Origin: JAENVT01 sp031370825
Lineage (GTDB): Bacteria > Actinomycetota > Acidimicrobiia > Acidimicrobiales > Ilumatobacteraceae
Length of the DNA stretch: 12,519 bases
Reading direction: 5' to 3'
NCBI GenBank assembly: GCA_031370825.1
Contig: JANMRB010000054.1
Coordinates: 1 to 12,519, forward strand
Part shown: piece after piece, positions 6,307 through 12,336 of the stretch
How the letters are laid out: each line of letters opens with the position of its first letter
Position numbering within the stretch: the stretch's first letter is position 1
Notes under the pieces: model-generated
Databases searched by the model: none
Told to the model about the DNA's origin: nothing
What the model saw: the letters and a program-made list of their open reading frames with translations, nothing else
Made by a program: the position numbers and the translations under genes

Positions 6307-7404
6307 ATGACTGCAACGCATTCCGTCGGTAGGCCTCGCCCTGCCGTCGATCTCATGCCCGCCTACCGCCCCGGCAAGGCAGCCTCGCAGGCAGAAGCGG
6401 AACACGGCATCACCAATGCCATCAAGCTGGCGTCGAACGAGAACCCATTGCCACCGATCCGGTCGATCGTCGACGCTGTCGCGGCCGCCGCGAAGGGCGC
6501 CAACCGCTACGCCGACCACCGCGCCACAGCCGTGCGCGAGCGGCTGTCGAACTGGCTCAGCGTCGATGTCGATCGGGTCACAGTCGGAGCAGGCTCCGTC
6601 GGTCTTCTGCAGCAACTGTTCCTGACGTACGTCGACCCCGGCGACGAGGTCGTCTACCCCTGGCGGTCGTTCGAGGTCTATCCCGTCTACACCCAATTGA
6701 TGGCGGGATCGGCAGTGACCACGCCCCTCGATGCTGATCACGCTTTCGACCTGGCAGCAGTTGCTGCGGCAATCACCGAGCGCACCAAGTTGGTGCTCCT
6801 CGCAACGCCGAACAACCCGACCGGAACCGCCGTGGCGACAACCGACATCGCAGCCCTGCTCGATGGCATCTCGGCCTCGACGATCGTCGTCATAGACGAG
6901 GCCTATCGCGAGTTCCTCGACCGCTCGTTCGGCGACCCCGTGCGCGACCTGATCCCCCGCTATCGCAACGTGGTCGTGACCCGAACGTTCTCCAAGGCAC
7001 AGGGCATGGCCGGCATCCGCGCCGGATACGCGATCGCCGACCCGGAGGTGATCGCATCGATCGACAAGACGTTGTTTCCGTTCGCGGTCAGTGCCCTGGC
7101 ACAAGCGGGCGCGATTGCGGCAATCGATGCCGAAGCCGAGATCGGTGGGCGCGTCGCCAACATCCTCAGTGAACGAGCTCGGGTGATCGACGAGCTGACC
7201 GACTCAGGATGGAAGCTGCCCGACGCCCAAGCAAACTTCGTCTACCTTCCGATCGGTGAACGGACCGACGAGGTCTACCTGGGCATGGAACGCCGCGGCG
7301 TCGTCACGCGGCCGTTCAGCAACGAAGGCATCCGCGTGACCATTTCGACGCCGGAGGAGAACGATCGCTTCCTGCACACGCTCGCCGAGGCGATGGCCGA
7401 CTAA
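6307..7404 (+). CDS. hisC: HisC-like aminotransferase (histidinol-phosphate or aromatic amino acid)
   Basis: The product has 365 residues, the usual length, and is a fold-type I pyridoxal-phosphate aminotransferase. Motifs in order: LASNENPL (41-48), GAGSVGLLQQL (95-105), ATPNNPTGT (167-174), VVIDEAYREF (194-203) with D197 and Y200 for the cofactor, TFSKAQGMAGIRAGY (227-241) with Schiff-base K230 and R238, and substrate-carboxylate R343 in EGIRVTIS. HisC converts imidazole acetol phosphate and glutamate to histidinol phosphate. Related actinobacterial Pat proteins act on aromatic 2-oxo acids, and motifs alone do not separate the two. GGAG at 6298-6301, five bases before the ATG, fixes the start. 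No other his genes are nearby, which slightly favours a Pat-like or second copy. The 3' end overlaps the next, convergent gene by 4 bases. Confidence 0.9.
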   Translation: MTATHSVGRPRPAVDLMPAYRPGKAASQAEAEHGITNAIKLASNENPLPPIRSIVDAVAAAAKGANRYADHRATAVRERLSNWLSVDVDRVTVGAGSVGLLQQLFLTYVDPGDEVVYPWRSFEVYPVYTQLMAGSAVTTPLDADHAFDLAAVAAAITERTKLVLLATPNNPTGTAVATTDIAALLDGISASTIVVIDEAYREFLDRSFGDPVRDLIPRYRNVVVTRTFSKAQGMAGIRAGYAIADPEVIASIDKTLFPFAVSALAQAGAIAAIDAEAEIGGRVANILSERARVIDELTDSGWKLPDAQANFVYLPIGERTDEVYLGMERRGVVTRPFSNEGIRVTISTPEENDRFLHTLAEAMAD

Positions 7405-7601
7405 CTGATCAGGGAGGCCAGTGCCCAGATCGCGGCGACCAGGCCGATGACGCCCATCAGGACGCTTCGACCGACTGGGGCCTTCTCCAGATCACCCTCC
7501 TTGGGTGGCGGTGGTTTGACCAAGGCAAGCAGGTTGCCGGCGAACAATGCCCCACCCAGCGCGAGGACGAGCCAAGCCAACAGATCATCGCCGAGGAACA
7601 C
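7401..7601 (-). CDS. Small two-span membrane protein, unknown function
   Basis: From the GTG at 7601 the product has 66 residues. It starts with a short FLGDD, then a span LLAWLVLALGGALFAGNLLA, a Pro/Lys/Glu-rich loop (LVKPPPPKEGDLEKAPVGRS) and a second span VLMGVIGLVAAIWALASLI. The frame remains open upstream to 7688, but that stretch (WWNAMTQLSRRRVVLSSRDRQ) is unlike the rest and would overlap the divergent VOC gene, so I prefer the GTG. No Shine-Dalgarno is seen. Small proteins with this hairpin layout are common in actinobacteria, but I do not recognise a named family. The stop overlaps the end of hisC by 4 bases, tail to tail. Confidence 0.6.
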   Translation of the reverse strand: MFLGDDLLAWLVLALGGALFAGNLLALVKPPPPKEGDLEKAPVGRSVLMGVIGLVAAIWALASLIS

Positions 7602-7659
7602 ACGGCAAGTCTGGCGGTCGCGTGATGACAGCACCACCCGCCGGCGCGACAATTGCGTC

Positions 7660-8211
7660 ATGGCGTTCCACCATGTTGCTCTGGCCACTCGCGATACCGA
7701 AGCGACGTATCGCTTCTACACCGACCTCATGGGGTTCGAGCTCGTCAAGGTTGTCGTCGGGCCGAACCCTGGTGACCACGGCGGTTGGAGCAAGCACTTC
7801 TTCTTCGCGACCAACCCGTCAGTCAGCCGCGAAGAGGGTCTGATGGCTTTCTGGGAGTTGCACGACGATCAAATCGATGACGACTACCCGGTCAACCTCA
7901 ACACCGCTATCGGTTTACCCGCATGGGTGAACCACATCGCGTTCGACGCGGCCACGCTGGAGGCTCTCTACGAGCACCGCGATCGCTGGCGAAGCCACGG
8001 CATGACGGTCGCCGAGGTCGACCACGGTTTCTGCATCAGCATCTACACGACCGACCCGAACCGAAACATGGTCGAGTTCTGCCACACGACGCGACCGTTC
8101 ACCGATGCCGAAGGGGAGCGGGCGCTGAAGGTGCTGCTTGATCCCTCACCCGCGCATGACGGCGAGGGGCCCAAGATGACGATATGGAAACCTCTGGTTC
8201 CGGTCGCCTGA
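7660..8211 (+). CDS. VOC-superfamily (glyoxalase/extradiol dioxygenase fold) protein
   Basis: The product has 183 residues from the ATG at 7660. It opens MAFHHVALATRDTEATYRFY, the classic first beta-alpha unit of the VOC fold. Candidate metal ligands, one per module element, are H5, E66 (FWEL), H92 (VNHIAF) and E139 (NMVEF), the usual H/E/H/E set. CISIYTTDPN (125-134) leads to the last ligand. The tail from 142 (HTTRPFTDAEGERALKVLLD) is beyond the core domain. The family covers glyoxalases, dioxygenases, epimerases and resistance proteins; the substrate cannot be read from sequence. The frame extends to 7447, but that part is antisense to the small membrane gene and not protein-like. There is no clear ribosome binding site. 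A 96-base spacer separates it from the HTH-MNT gene, whose promoter lies there. Confidence 0.85.
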   Translation: MAFHHVALATRDTEATYRFYTDLMGFELVKVVVGPNPGDHGGWSKHFFFATNPSVSREEGLMAFWELHDDQIDDDYPVNLNTAIGLPAWVNHIAFDAATLEALYEHRDRWRSHGMTVAEVDHGFCISIYTTDPNRNMVEFCHTTRPFTDAEGERALKVLLDPSPAHDGEGPKMTIWKPLVPVA

Positions 8212-8237
8212 GCCCCGCAGTCAGCGGCCTTGACAGT

Positions 8238-8293
8238 GATTCAGAACTGAGTCGTCTGATTCATTTGCGAATCGAATGATTCGATGTAGAATC
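8238..8293. repeat. Three tandem 16-bp operators at 20-bp spacing
   Basis: Three copies of GATTC-N6-GAATC start exactly 20 bp apart: GATTCAGAACTGAGTC at 8238-8253 (one mismatch in the right arm), GATTCATTTGCGAATC at 8258-8273 and GATTCGATGTAGAATC at 8278-8293. Half-sites therefore alternate 11 and 9 bp apart. A 20-bp period is about two helical turns, so bound dimers would share one DNA face. Sites 2 and 3 cover the -35 and -10 regions of the HTH-MNT promoter. The obvious candidate ligand is the HTH protein encoded directly downstream. Confidence 0.7.
8265..8292 (+). promoter_or_regulatory. Sigma-70-type promoter of the HTH-MNT/HEPN operon
   Basis: TTGCGA (8265-8270), a 16-base spacer and TAGAAT (8287-8292) make a reasonable housekeeping promoter. 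Transcription would start near 8299. Both boxes overlap the inverted repeats, so a bound repressor would block polymerase. Confidence 0.55.
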
Positions 8294-8299
8294 GGGATG

Positions 8300-8305
8300 A
8301 AGGAG
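8300..8305 (+). promoter_or_regulatory. Ribosome binding site deciding the HTH-MNT start
   Basis: AAGGAG lies 5 bases before the ATG at 8311 but only 2 bases before the in-frame GTG at 8308. The ATG is therefore the better start. Confidence 0.7.
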
Positions 8306-8310
8306 CAGTG

Positions 8311-8925
8311 ATGTACCTCAACCATCCAATCGAGGCGCTCGCCTCACCCGACAAGGCACGCGTACTCACCGTGCTGTGCCGTGCAGGGTTGCCGCTGTCA
8401 GGTCGCATGATTGCGGCGTTGACTGGCTCTGTGAGCCAGCCAACGGTGAGTCGACTGCTTGCGGCGTTCGCACGCAGCGGTTTGGTCGTTCGGGTTCCGG
8501 GCGGCTACGTGATCAATCGCGAGCATTTGGCGTACCGGGCGGTCGAGGCATTGCTCGATTCGAAAGACGAGCTCCGCCGACGAGTCGGTTTGGCCGTGGC
8601 AGCCTGGAGTGACAAGCCGGTCACTGTGGTCCTGTTCGGCTCGACGGCTCGAGGCGAGGCCCGTCCGTCGAGCGATGTCGATTTGTTCATCGTGCGGCCG
8701 CTCGACGTTGCTGTCGACGATCGACAGTGGGCCCAAGCCGTCGCAACGCTCGCCGAGCAGGTGCAGCTGTGGACCGGATCTGCTTGCGACGTGCTCGAGT
8801 ACGACCCTGCCGAAGTCGAACAGCTGACCCGTGGTGGCGATCCGCTCGTCGATGCGCTGCTGCGCGACGGCGTCACGCTCGCCGGTTCCGATCTACGGCA
8901 GATCGTGGGAGCGTTCGCCGGGTGA
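8311..8925 (+). CDS. HTH-fused MNT-type nucleotidyltransferase (candidate antitoxin/autoregulator)
   Basis: The product has 204 residues. Residues about 8-75 form a winged helix-turn-helix of MarR/ArsR style (PDKARVLTVLCRAGLPLSGR, then VSQPTVSRLLAAFARSGLVV and wing RVPGGYVI). Residues about 102-165 form a minimal nucleotidyltransferase domain, VVLFGSTARGEARPSSDVDL. G110-S111 are followed by ten residues and D122-V-D124, exactly the GSX10DXD motif, with D160 (ACDVLEYDP) as probable third metal ligand, so the active site looks intact. In studied MNT/HEPN systems the MNT protein transfers AMP to the HEPN toxin and silences it. The HTH fusion suggests it also represses its own promoter through the upstream inverted repeats. 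The HEPN gene follows with a GTGA overlap. Domain assignment is strong; the antitoxin role is inferred. Confidence 0.85.
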   Translation: MYLNHPIEALASPDKARVLTVLCRAGLPLSGRMIAALTGSVSQPTVSRLLAAFARSGLVVRVPGGYVINREHLAYRAVEALLDSKDELRRRVGLAVAAWSDKPVTVVLFGSTARGEARPSSDVDLFIVRPLDVAVDDRQWAQAVATLAEQVQLWTGSACDVLEYDPAEVEQLTRGGDPLVDALLRDGVTLAGSDLRQIVGAFAG

Positions 8926-9293
8926 GCCCGCTCGAAGCAGCTCGCAGTCATCTCGCCAAGGCGGAGGAGTTCCTCTCCGAGGCAGAGTCCGCGCTAAAGC
9001 GTGGCCATCTGAGCGTGGCGACGTCCAACGCGGTGATCGCCGGGATCAACGCCAAGGATGCCATCTGCCTCACGTTGGTTGGCAACACGTCCAAGTCGGA
9101 CGATCACCGGCAAGCGGTACCGGAGCTCCGCAAGGCCGGCAAGGCAGGCGCGGAGCTGGCAGCCACGCTCGACCGTCTGCTCAAGCCCAAGACGAGAGCT
9201 CAGTACCAGTCGCTTCCGATGGCACAGAAGGACGCGGAGGTTGCCGTGCGTCAGGCCGGCCAGCTCGTCGCCGGGGCGAAAGACGTGTCCTGA
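8922..9293 (+). CDS. HEPN-like helical protein (candidate toxin or partner of the MNT protein)
   Basis: The product has 123 residues. The GTG overlaps the MNT stop as GTGA. The protein is all-helical: LEAARSHLAKAEEFLSEAES, GHLSVATSNAVIAGINAKDAI, DDHRQAVPELRKAG and LAATLDRLLKPKTRAQYQS, then a last helix QKDAEVAVRQAGQLVAGAK. This order matches the HEPN proteins that pair with MNT nucleotidyltransferases (COG1895-like), including the LL-x-K-x-R-x-x-Y turn before the last helix. The RNase motif R-x4-6-H of active HEPN toxins is absent: the three His (10, 29, 62) are badly placed. Y95, the only tyrosine, sits beside R92 and could be an AMP acceptor. It may be a non-RNase HEPN or a partner of altered function. 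HEPN assignment is by pattern recognition, not search. Confidence 0.7.
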   Translation: MSPLEAARSHLAKAEEFLSEAESALKRGHLSVATSNAVIAGINAKDAICLTLVGNTSKSDDHRQAVPELRKAGKAGAELAATLDRLLKPKTRAQYQSLPMAQKDAEVAVRQAGQLVAGAKDVS

Positions 9294-9365
9294 CCTAAAG
9301 CGATCGACCTAACGCCGACGGCCAGAGACGCACGACGGCGCTCGTTGTTCTGCGCTGCACCCCAT

Positions 9366-10739
9366 TCAGACACCGCGGGCGGCGTTGCCGAACTTCGTGA
9401 ACTGACCGCGGAACACCAACCGCACCGTGCCCGTCGGCCCGGACCGGTGCTTGGCGATGATCACCTCGGCCAGTGCCTTGTCGGTTGACTCTTTGTTGTA
9501 GACCTCGTCGCGGTAGAGGAACATGACCACGTCGGCATCCTGTTCCAGGGATCCGGACTCACGCAGGTCCGAGAGCATCGGGCGCTTGTCGCCGCGGGTC
9601 TCGAGGTTACGGCTGAGCTGGCTGAGGGCGATGATGGGCACCTCCAACTCGCGAGCGAGGATCTTCAGGCCACGACTGATCTCGCTGACCTCGAGTTGGC
9701 GGTTCTCCGCCGAACTGCCACCGCTCATCAGTTGCAGGTAGTCGATCACTATCAACGCCAGTCCGCCTTGGCGGGCCTTCATCCGGCGCGCTTTTGCCCG
9801 GATCTCCATGACCGTCACGCGAGGGTTGTCATCGAGGTACAGGGGAACATCGAGTCGATTGATCGCCTTGCCGATCTTGGTCCAGTCGGCCTCGACCAGC
9901 CGGCCGGTGCGCAGCTTCTGCGAATCGACCTCTGCTTCGCTCGACAGGATTCGCTGGGTCAATTCGGTGTGGCCCATCTCCAGCGAGAAGATCAACACGG
10001 GACGGCGCGCAGTTTGGGCTACGTACGTGGCGATGCCCAACCCGAGGCTGGTCTTGCCCATCGCCGGCCTCGCACCGATGATGTTGAGCGTCGACGGTTG
10101 CAACCCGGAGAGGATCTCGTCGAGATCGTGGAAGCCGGTGGCCGTGCCTGTGATGATGTCGCCGCGTTCGAACGTCTCTTGCAACTTGTCCATCGCCAGT
10201 GGCAACAGATCGCTGAGCGACATCGTCGTATCGGTGATTCGAGCCTCGGCGATCTCGAAGACCTTCGTCTCGGCCTCGTCGAGCGCCTTGGTGACATCGT
10301 CGGGCTCGAGGTAGGCGATCTCGGCGATCTCACTGGCGACACCGATGAGCTTTCGAAGCATCGCTGTGTCTTGGACGATCTTGGCGTAGCGCGACGCGTT
10401 GGAGATGGCTGGAGTGGCGTTCTGCAACTCGAGCAGGGTCTGGGGCCCACCGATCTCATCGAGGAGACCGTTGCGGCGCAACTCGTCGGCCACGGTCACC
10501 GCGTCGACGGGTTGTCCCGTTGCCATCAGCCCGCGAATTGCCGAGTAGATGTGTTGATGGCTGGGCTTGTAGAAGTGATCGACCATCACTCCGAGCTCGC
10601 CGATCTGATCGACGACGTCGCGCGAAAGCAGCAGGGCCCCGAGCAGGCTCTCCTCGGCGTTCAGGTTGTGAGGAGGGACGCGACTGTCGGACCGGCGCGT
10701 GTTGCGATCGCGACCGGAGTCGCGTGAGAAATCAGCCAT
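9366..10739 (-). CDS. dnaB: Replicative DNA helicase DnaB
   Basis: The product has 457 residues, normal for an intein-free DnaB. After a polar start (1-20) comes the N-terminal, primase-interacting domain (about 22-125: PPHNLNAEESLLGALLLS, HIYSAIRGL). A linker leads to the RecA-like motor with Walker A GARPAMGKT (222-230), E254 in FSLEMG, Walker B LIVIDYLQLM (329-338), ALSQLSRNLE (371-380), DLRESGSLEQDADVVMFLYR (391-410) and KHRSGPTG (430-437). It unwinds DNA as a hexamer ahead of the fork. No intein interrupts the usual insertion sites. The start ATG at 10739 has only a weak AAGG nine bases upstream. The gene follows rpsF-ssb-rpsR-rplI in the same direction but after a 174-bp spacer with hairpins and DnaA boxes, so it may have its own promoter. 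Confidence 0.97.
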   Translation of the reverse strand: MADFSRDSGRDRNTRRSDSRVPPHNLNAEESLLGALLLSRDVVDQIGELGVMVDHFYKPSHQHIYSAIRGLMATGQPVDAVTVADELRRNGLLDEIGGPQTLLELQNATPAISNASRYAKIVQDTAMLRKLIGVASEIAEIAYLEPDDVTKALDEAETKVFEIAEARITDTTMSLSDLLPLAMDKLQETFERGDIITGTATGFHDLDEILSGLQPSTLNIIGARPAMGKTSLGLGIATYVAQTARRPVLIFSLEMGHTELTQRILSSEAEVDSQKLRTGRLVEADWTKIGKAINRLDVPLYLDDNPRVTVMEIRAKARRMKARQGGLALIVIDYLQLMSGGSSAENRQLEVSEISRGLKILARELEVPIIALSQLSRNLETRGDKRPMLSDLRESGSLEQDADVVMFLYRDEVYNKESTDKALAEVIIAKHRSGPTGTVRLVFRGQFTKFGNAARGV

Positions 10740-10779
10740 GAGTCATCTACCTTGCCTGATCAAGCCTGTGGAACGTAAG

Positions 10780-10802
10780 AGCCAACATCTTGTGAGTTGG
10801 CT
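10780..10802 (-). other. Hairpin just upstream of dnaB
   Basis: AGCCAAC (10780-10786) and GTTGGCT (10796-10802) are perfect 7-bp arms around a 9-base loop. The structure lies 40-62 bases upstream of the dnaB start. In the leftward transcript the moderately U-rich CUCUUACGUU follows it. It could be a leader structure or weak terminator. Confidence 0.4.
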
Positions 10803-10811
10803 GTGCGCGTG

Positions 10812-10820
10812 TGTGGACAA
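10812..10820 (-). promoter_or_regulatory. DnaA box upstream of dnaB
   Basis: The minus strand reads TTGTCCACA, identical to the DnaA box consensus of high-GC actinobacteria. It lies 72 bp upstream of the dnaB start and 60 bp from a second exact copy. Confidence 0.55.
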
Positions 10821-10839
10821 CCCCCTTTCGGAGGAATAG

Positions 10840-10883
10840 CACAGCCCCGGACACGGTCCGCGTGAGGCCGTACCGGGGCTGTG
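10840..10883 (-). terminator. Strong hairpin after rplI, possible terminator or attenuator
   Basis: CACAGCCCCGG (10840-10850) and CCGGGGCTGTG (10873-10883) form a perfect 11-bp stem. An inner ACGG/CCGT pairing (10853-10856 with 10868-10871) extends it. It starts about 30 bases after the rplI stop in the leftward transcript. The following bases (CUAUUCCUCC) are pyrimidine-rich but not a U-run, as is common for actinobacterial terminators. A second small hairpin, CCUCC-GAAA-GGGGG, follows at 10834-10821. Confidence 0.55.
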
Positions 10884-10888
10884 GACAA
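10880..10888 (-). promoter_or_regulatory. Second DnaA box in the rplI-dnaB spacer
   Basis: A second exact TTGTCCACA on the minus strand, overlapping the right arm of the 10840-10883 hairpin. A third, degenerate copy (TGTGGAGAG on the plus strand, two mismatches) follows at 10892-10900. Confidence 0.5.
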
Positions 10889-10913
10889 CCCTGTGGAGAG
10901 GAAAGATGGATGG

Positions 10914-11357
10914 TTACTTGCTGACGACCTCGACGGTGATCGGGAACTCGACGTCGTTGTGCAACTTGGCGGTGACCGTGTGGGTGCCGAGCGACTTGAT
11001 CGGGTCCATGTGCAGGTTCTTGCGATCGATGACCACCCTGGTCTGCTCTTCGACAGCGTGAGCGACATCGGCCAGGGTGACCGAGCCGTAGAGCTTGCCT
11101 TCCGGGCCCGACTTGGCTGAGATCGTGATGATCTTGGGAACCAGTGCCGAGGCGATGGTCTGAGCACCTTCACGATCCTGCGCGTCGCGAAGGTCGCGCG
11201 AACGACGCATCGACGCGGCCTGAGCGATCGCCCCATCGGACGCCTTCAAGGCGTGACCCTTCGGGAACAAGAAGTTGCGAGCGTGACCATCGGATACTTC
11301 GACTATGTCGCCGCGCTTGCCGAGACCTTTGCGATCCGAGCGGAGAATGATCCTCAT
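10914..11357 (-). CDS. rplI: 50S ribosomal protein L9
   Basis: The product has 147 residues, the standard bL9 length. The N-terminal rRNA-binding domain reads MRIILRSDRKGLGKRGDIVE then VSDGHARNFLFPKGHALKAS, with the family G-L-G-x-x-G and G-x-A-R-N-(F/Y)-L-x-P-x-x-x-A motifs. A connecting helix (about 41-75) leads to the C-terminal domain with GKLYGSVT (87-94). L9 binds 23S rRNA near the L1 stalk and helps keep the reading frame. The ATG at 11357 lies 5 bases after the rpsR stop; GAGG in the end of rpsR may serve as ribosome binding site. It is the last gene of the rpsF-ssb-rpsR-rplI group before the hairpin spacer. Confidence 0.97.
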   Translation of the reverse strand: MRIILRSDRKGLGKRGDIVEVSDGHARNFLFPKGHALKASDGAIAQAASMRRSRDLRDAQDREGAQTIASALVPKIITISAKSGPEGKLYGSVTLADVAHAVEEQTRVVIDRKNLHMDPIKSLGTHTVTAKLHNDVEFPITVEVVSK

Positions 11358-11362
11358 GATGC

Positions 11363-11806
11363 TCAGGCCTCAACCGTCTCGTCGTCGGTGCCGGCCACCA
11401 CATCGTCGACCTGTGCTGGTGCGATCTCGGGTATCACGGCATCGGCCTTGAACGAGTCGCGGCGGCCTCCGCCATCCTCGCGGTCACGCCCGCGCCCGCC
11501 GCCGTCCTCGTCGCGGTCACGAGGAGGCCGGCCGGCACGCGTCTGCGAGACGCGCTTCGTGTACGGCAGCAACGCCATCTCCCGCGCGTTCTTCACAGCA
11601 TTGGCGATGTCGCGCTGTTGCTGAACCGTGTTGCCGGTGACCCGACGGTTGCGGATCTTGGAGCGATCGCTGACGAAGCGGTTCAACAAGTTGACGTCTT
11701 TGTAGTCGACGAAATCGACCTTGTCGGTGACGAGCACGCTCGTCTTCTTCTTGAACTTCTTGTTGATTTCTTTTGGCGCCCTGGCGCGATTCTTCTTGCT
11801 GGTCAT
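11363..11806 (-). CDS. rpsR: 30S ribosomal protein S18, Cys-less with long C-terminal extension
   Basis: The product has 147 residues against about 70-90 for typical bS18. The core (about 20-86) holds VDFVDYKDVNLLNRFVSDRS, IRNRRVTGN, QQQRDIANAVKNAREMALLP and Y82. The N-terminal zinc-type CxxC seen in many S18 proteins is absent (KTSVLVTDKVDF), so this is the zinc-independent form. Residues 90-147 are an extension. First comes an Arg/Gly/Asp-rich part with repeats EDGGGRGRDR and EDGGGRRDS, then an acidic tail ending GTDDETVEA. S18 partners S6 on the 30S platform, and rpsF is two genes upstream. A 32-base gap from ssb carries GAGAAAG as likely ribosome binding site. The extension looks disordered; no function is known to me. 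Confidence 0.95.
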   Translation of the reverse strand: MTSKKNRARAPKEINKKFKKKTSVLVTDKVDFVDYKDVNLLNRFVSDRSKIRNRRVTGNTVQQQRDIANAVKNAREMALLPYTKRVSQTRAGRPPRDRDEDGGGRGRDREDGGGRRDSFKADAVIPEIAPAQVDDVVAGTDDETVEA

Positions 11807-11838
11807 TGTCGGGTCTTTCTCGGATCAATCGTCACTGG

Positions 11839-12306
11839 TCAGAACGGCTCTTCGTCGCCGTATACGGGATCACTGGTACGGCCACCACCCGCGGGAGCAG
11901 CGGCGGCGGCTGCGGGCCGGCCACCACCGGCAGGGGCGCCATCGGGGCCTGTGCGCTGTGTGCGCTCGACCTCGGCACGCGCCCATCGCAGGCTCGGCCC
12001 GAGCTCGTCGGCAACGATCTCGACAACGTTGCGCTTCTCGCCGGCGGTGGTCTCGTACTCGCGCTGCTCGAGGCGGCCGGTGACCATGATGCGTGTTCCC
12101 TTGGTGAGCGAAGCGGCGGCATTCTCGCCGAGGCTGTCCCAGGCGGTGACGTTGAAGAACGACACCTTCTCCTGCCACTCGCCGTTGACCTGATACCGAC
12201 GGTTGACGGCCACGCCGAAGCTGGCGACGCCTTTGCCGCCGGCGGTGAACCGCAGCTCGGGATCGCGGGTGAGGTTTCCTACGATGGTGACATTGCTATC
12301 GGCCAT
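11839..12306 (-). CDS. ssb: Single-stranded DNA-binding protein
   Basis: The product has 155 residues. The OB fold (1-108) shows NVTIVGNLTRDPELRFT, VASFGVAVNRRY, KVSFFNVTAWDSLGENAAAS, KGTRIMVTGRLEQREYET and NVVEIVADELGPSLRWA, all standard for bacterial SSB. A flexible Gly/Ala/Pro linker (about 117-145) leads to the acidic tip DEEPF (151-155), the docking site for replication and repair proteins, slightly altered from the common DDxPF. The start is fixed by AAGGAGG at 12318-12312, five bases before the ATG and the strongest ribosome binding site of this cluster. It lies in the conserved rpsF-ssb-rpsR order and is presumably cotranscribed. Confidence 0.97.
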   Translation of the reverse strand: MADSNVTIVGNLTRDPELRFTAGGKGVASFGVAVNRRYQVNGEWQEKVSFFNVTAWDSLGENAAASLTKGTRIMVTGRLEQREYETTAGEKRNVVEIVADELGPSLRWARAEVERTQRTGPDGAPAGGGRPAAAAAAPAGGGRTSDPVYGDEEPF

Positions 12307-12336
12307 GACGGCCTCCTTGGCTTGACGCGCGGCGGA

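Noticed and set aside
6031..7104. A 357-codon open frame antisense to the GGDEF and hisC genes
   Set aside because: Both sense genes have complete catalytic motifs. The antisense product is His/Arg/Gly-rich without family features.
8230..8235. A perfect TTGACA upstream of the HTH-MNT gene
   Set aside because: No -10 hexamer lies 16-18 bases downstream; the best, TCTGAT, needs a 19-base spacer. TAGAAT with TTGCGA is better placed relative to the ribosome binding site. A second promoter is not excluded.
8238..8293. Short regular repeats as a possible CRISPR or attachment site
   Set aside because: The units are 16-bp inverted repeats with 4-bp gaps, far too short for repeat-spacer units. No integrase or cas gene is nearby. 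Operator sites explain them better.
9294..9365. CGCCG...CGGCG (9313-9340) as a bidirectional terminator between the HEPN gene and dnaB
   Set aside because: The stem is 5 bp with an 18-base loop and no T-run. Such a match is expected by chance at this GC content.
9696..10727. A 343-codon open frame antisense to dnaB
   Set aside because: It mirrors a certain dnaB gene, and its product has low-complexity composition with no motif. Long antisense frames are expected in GC-rich coding DNA.
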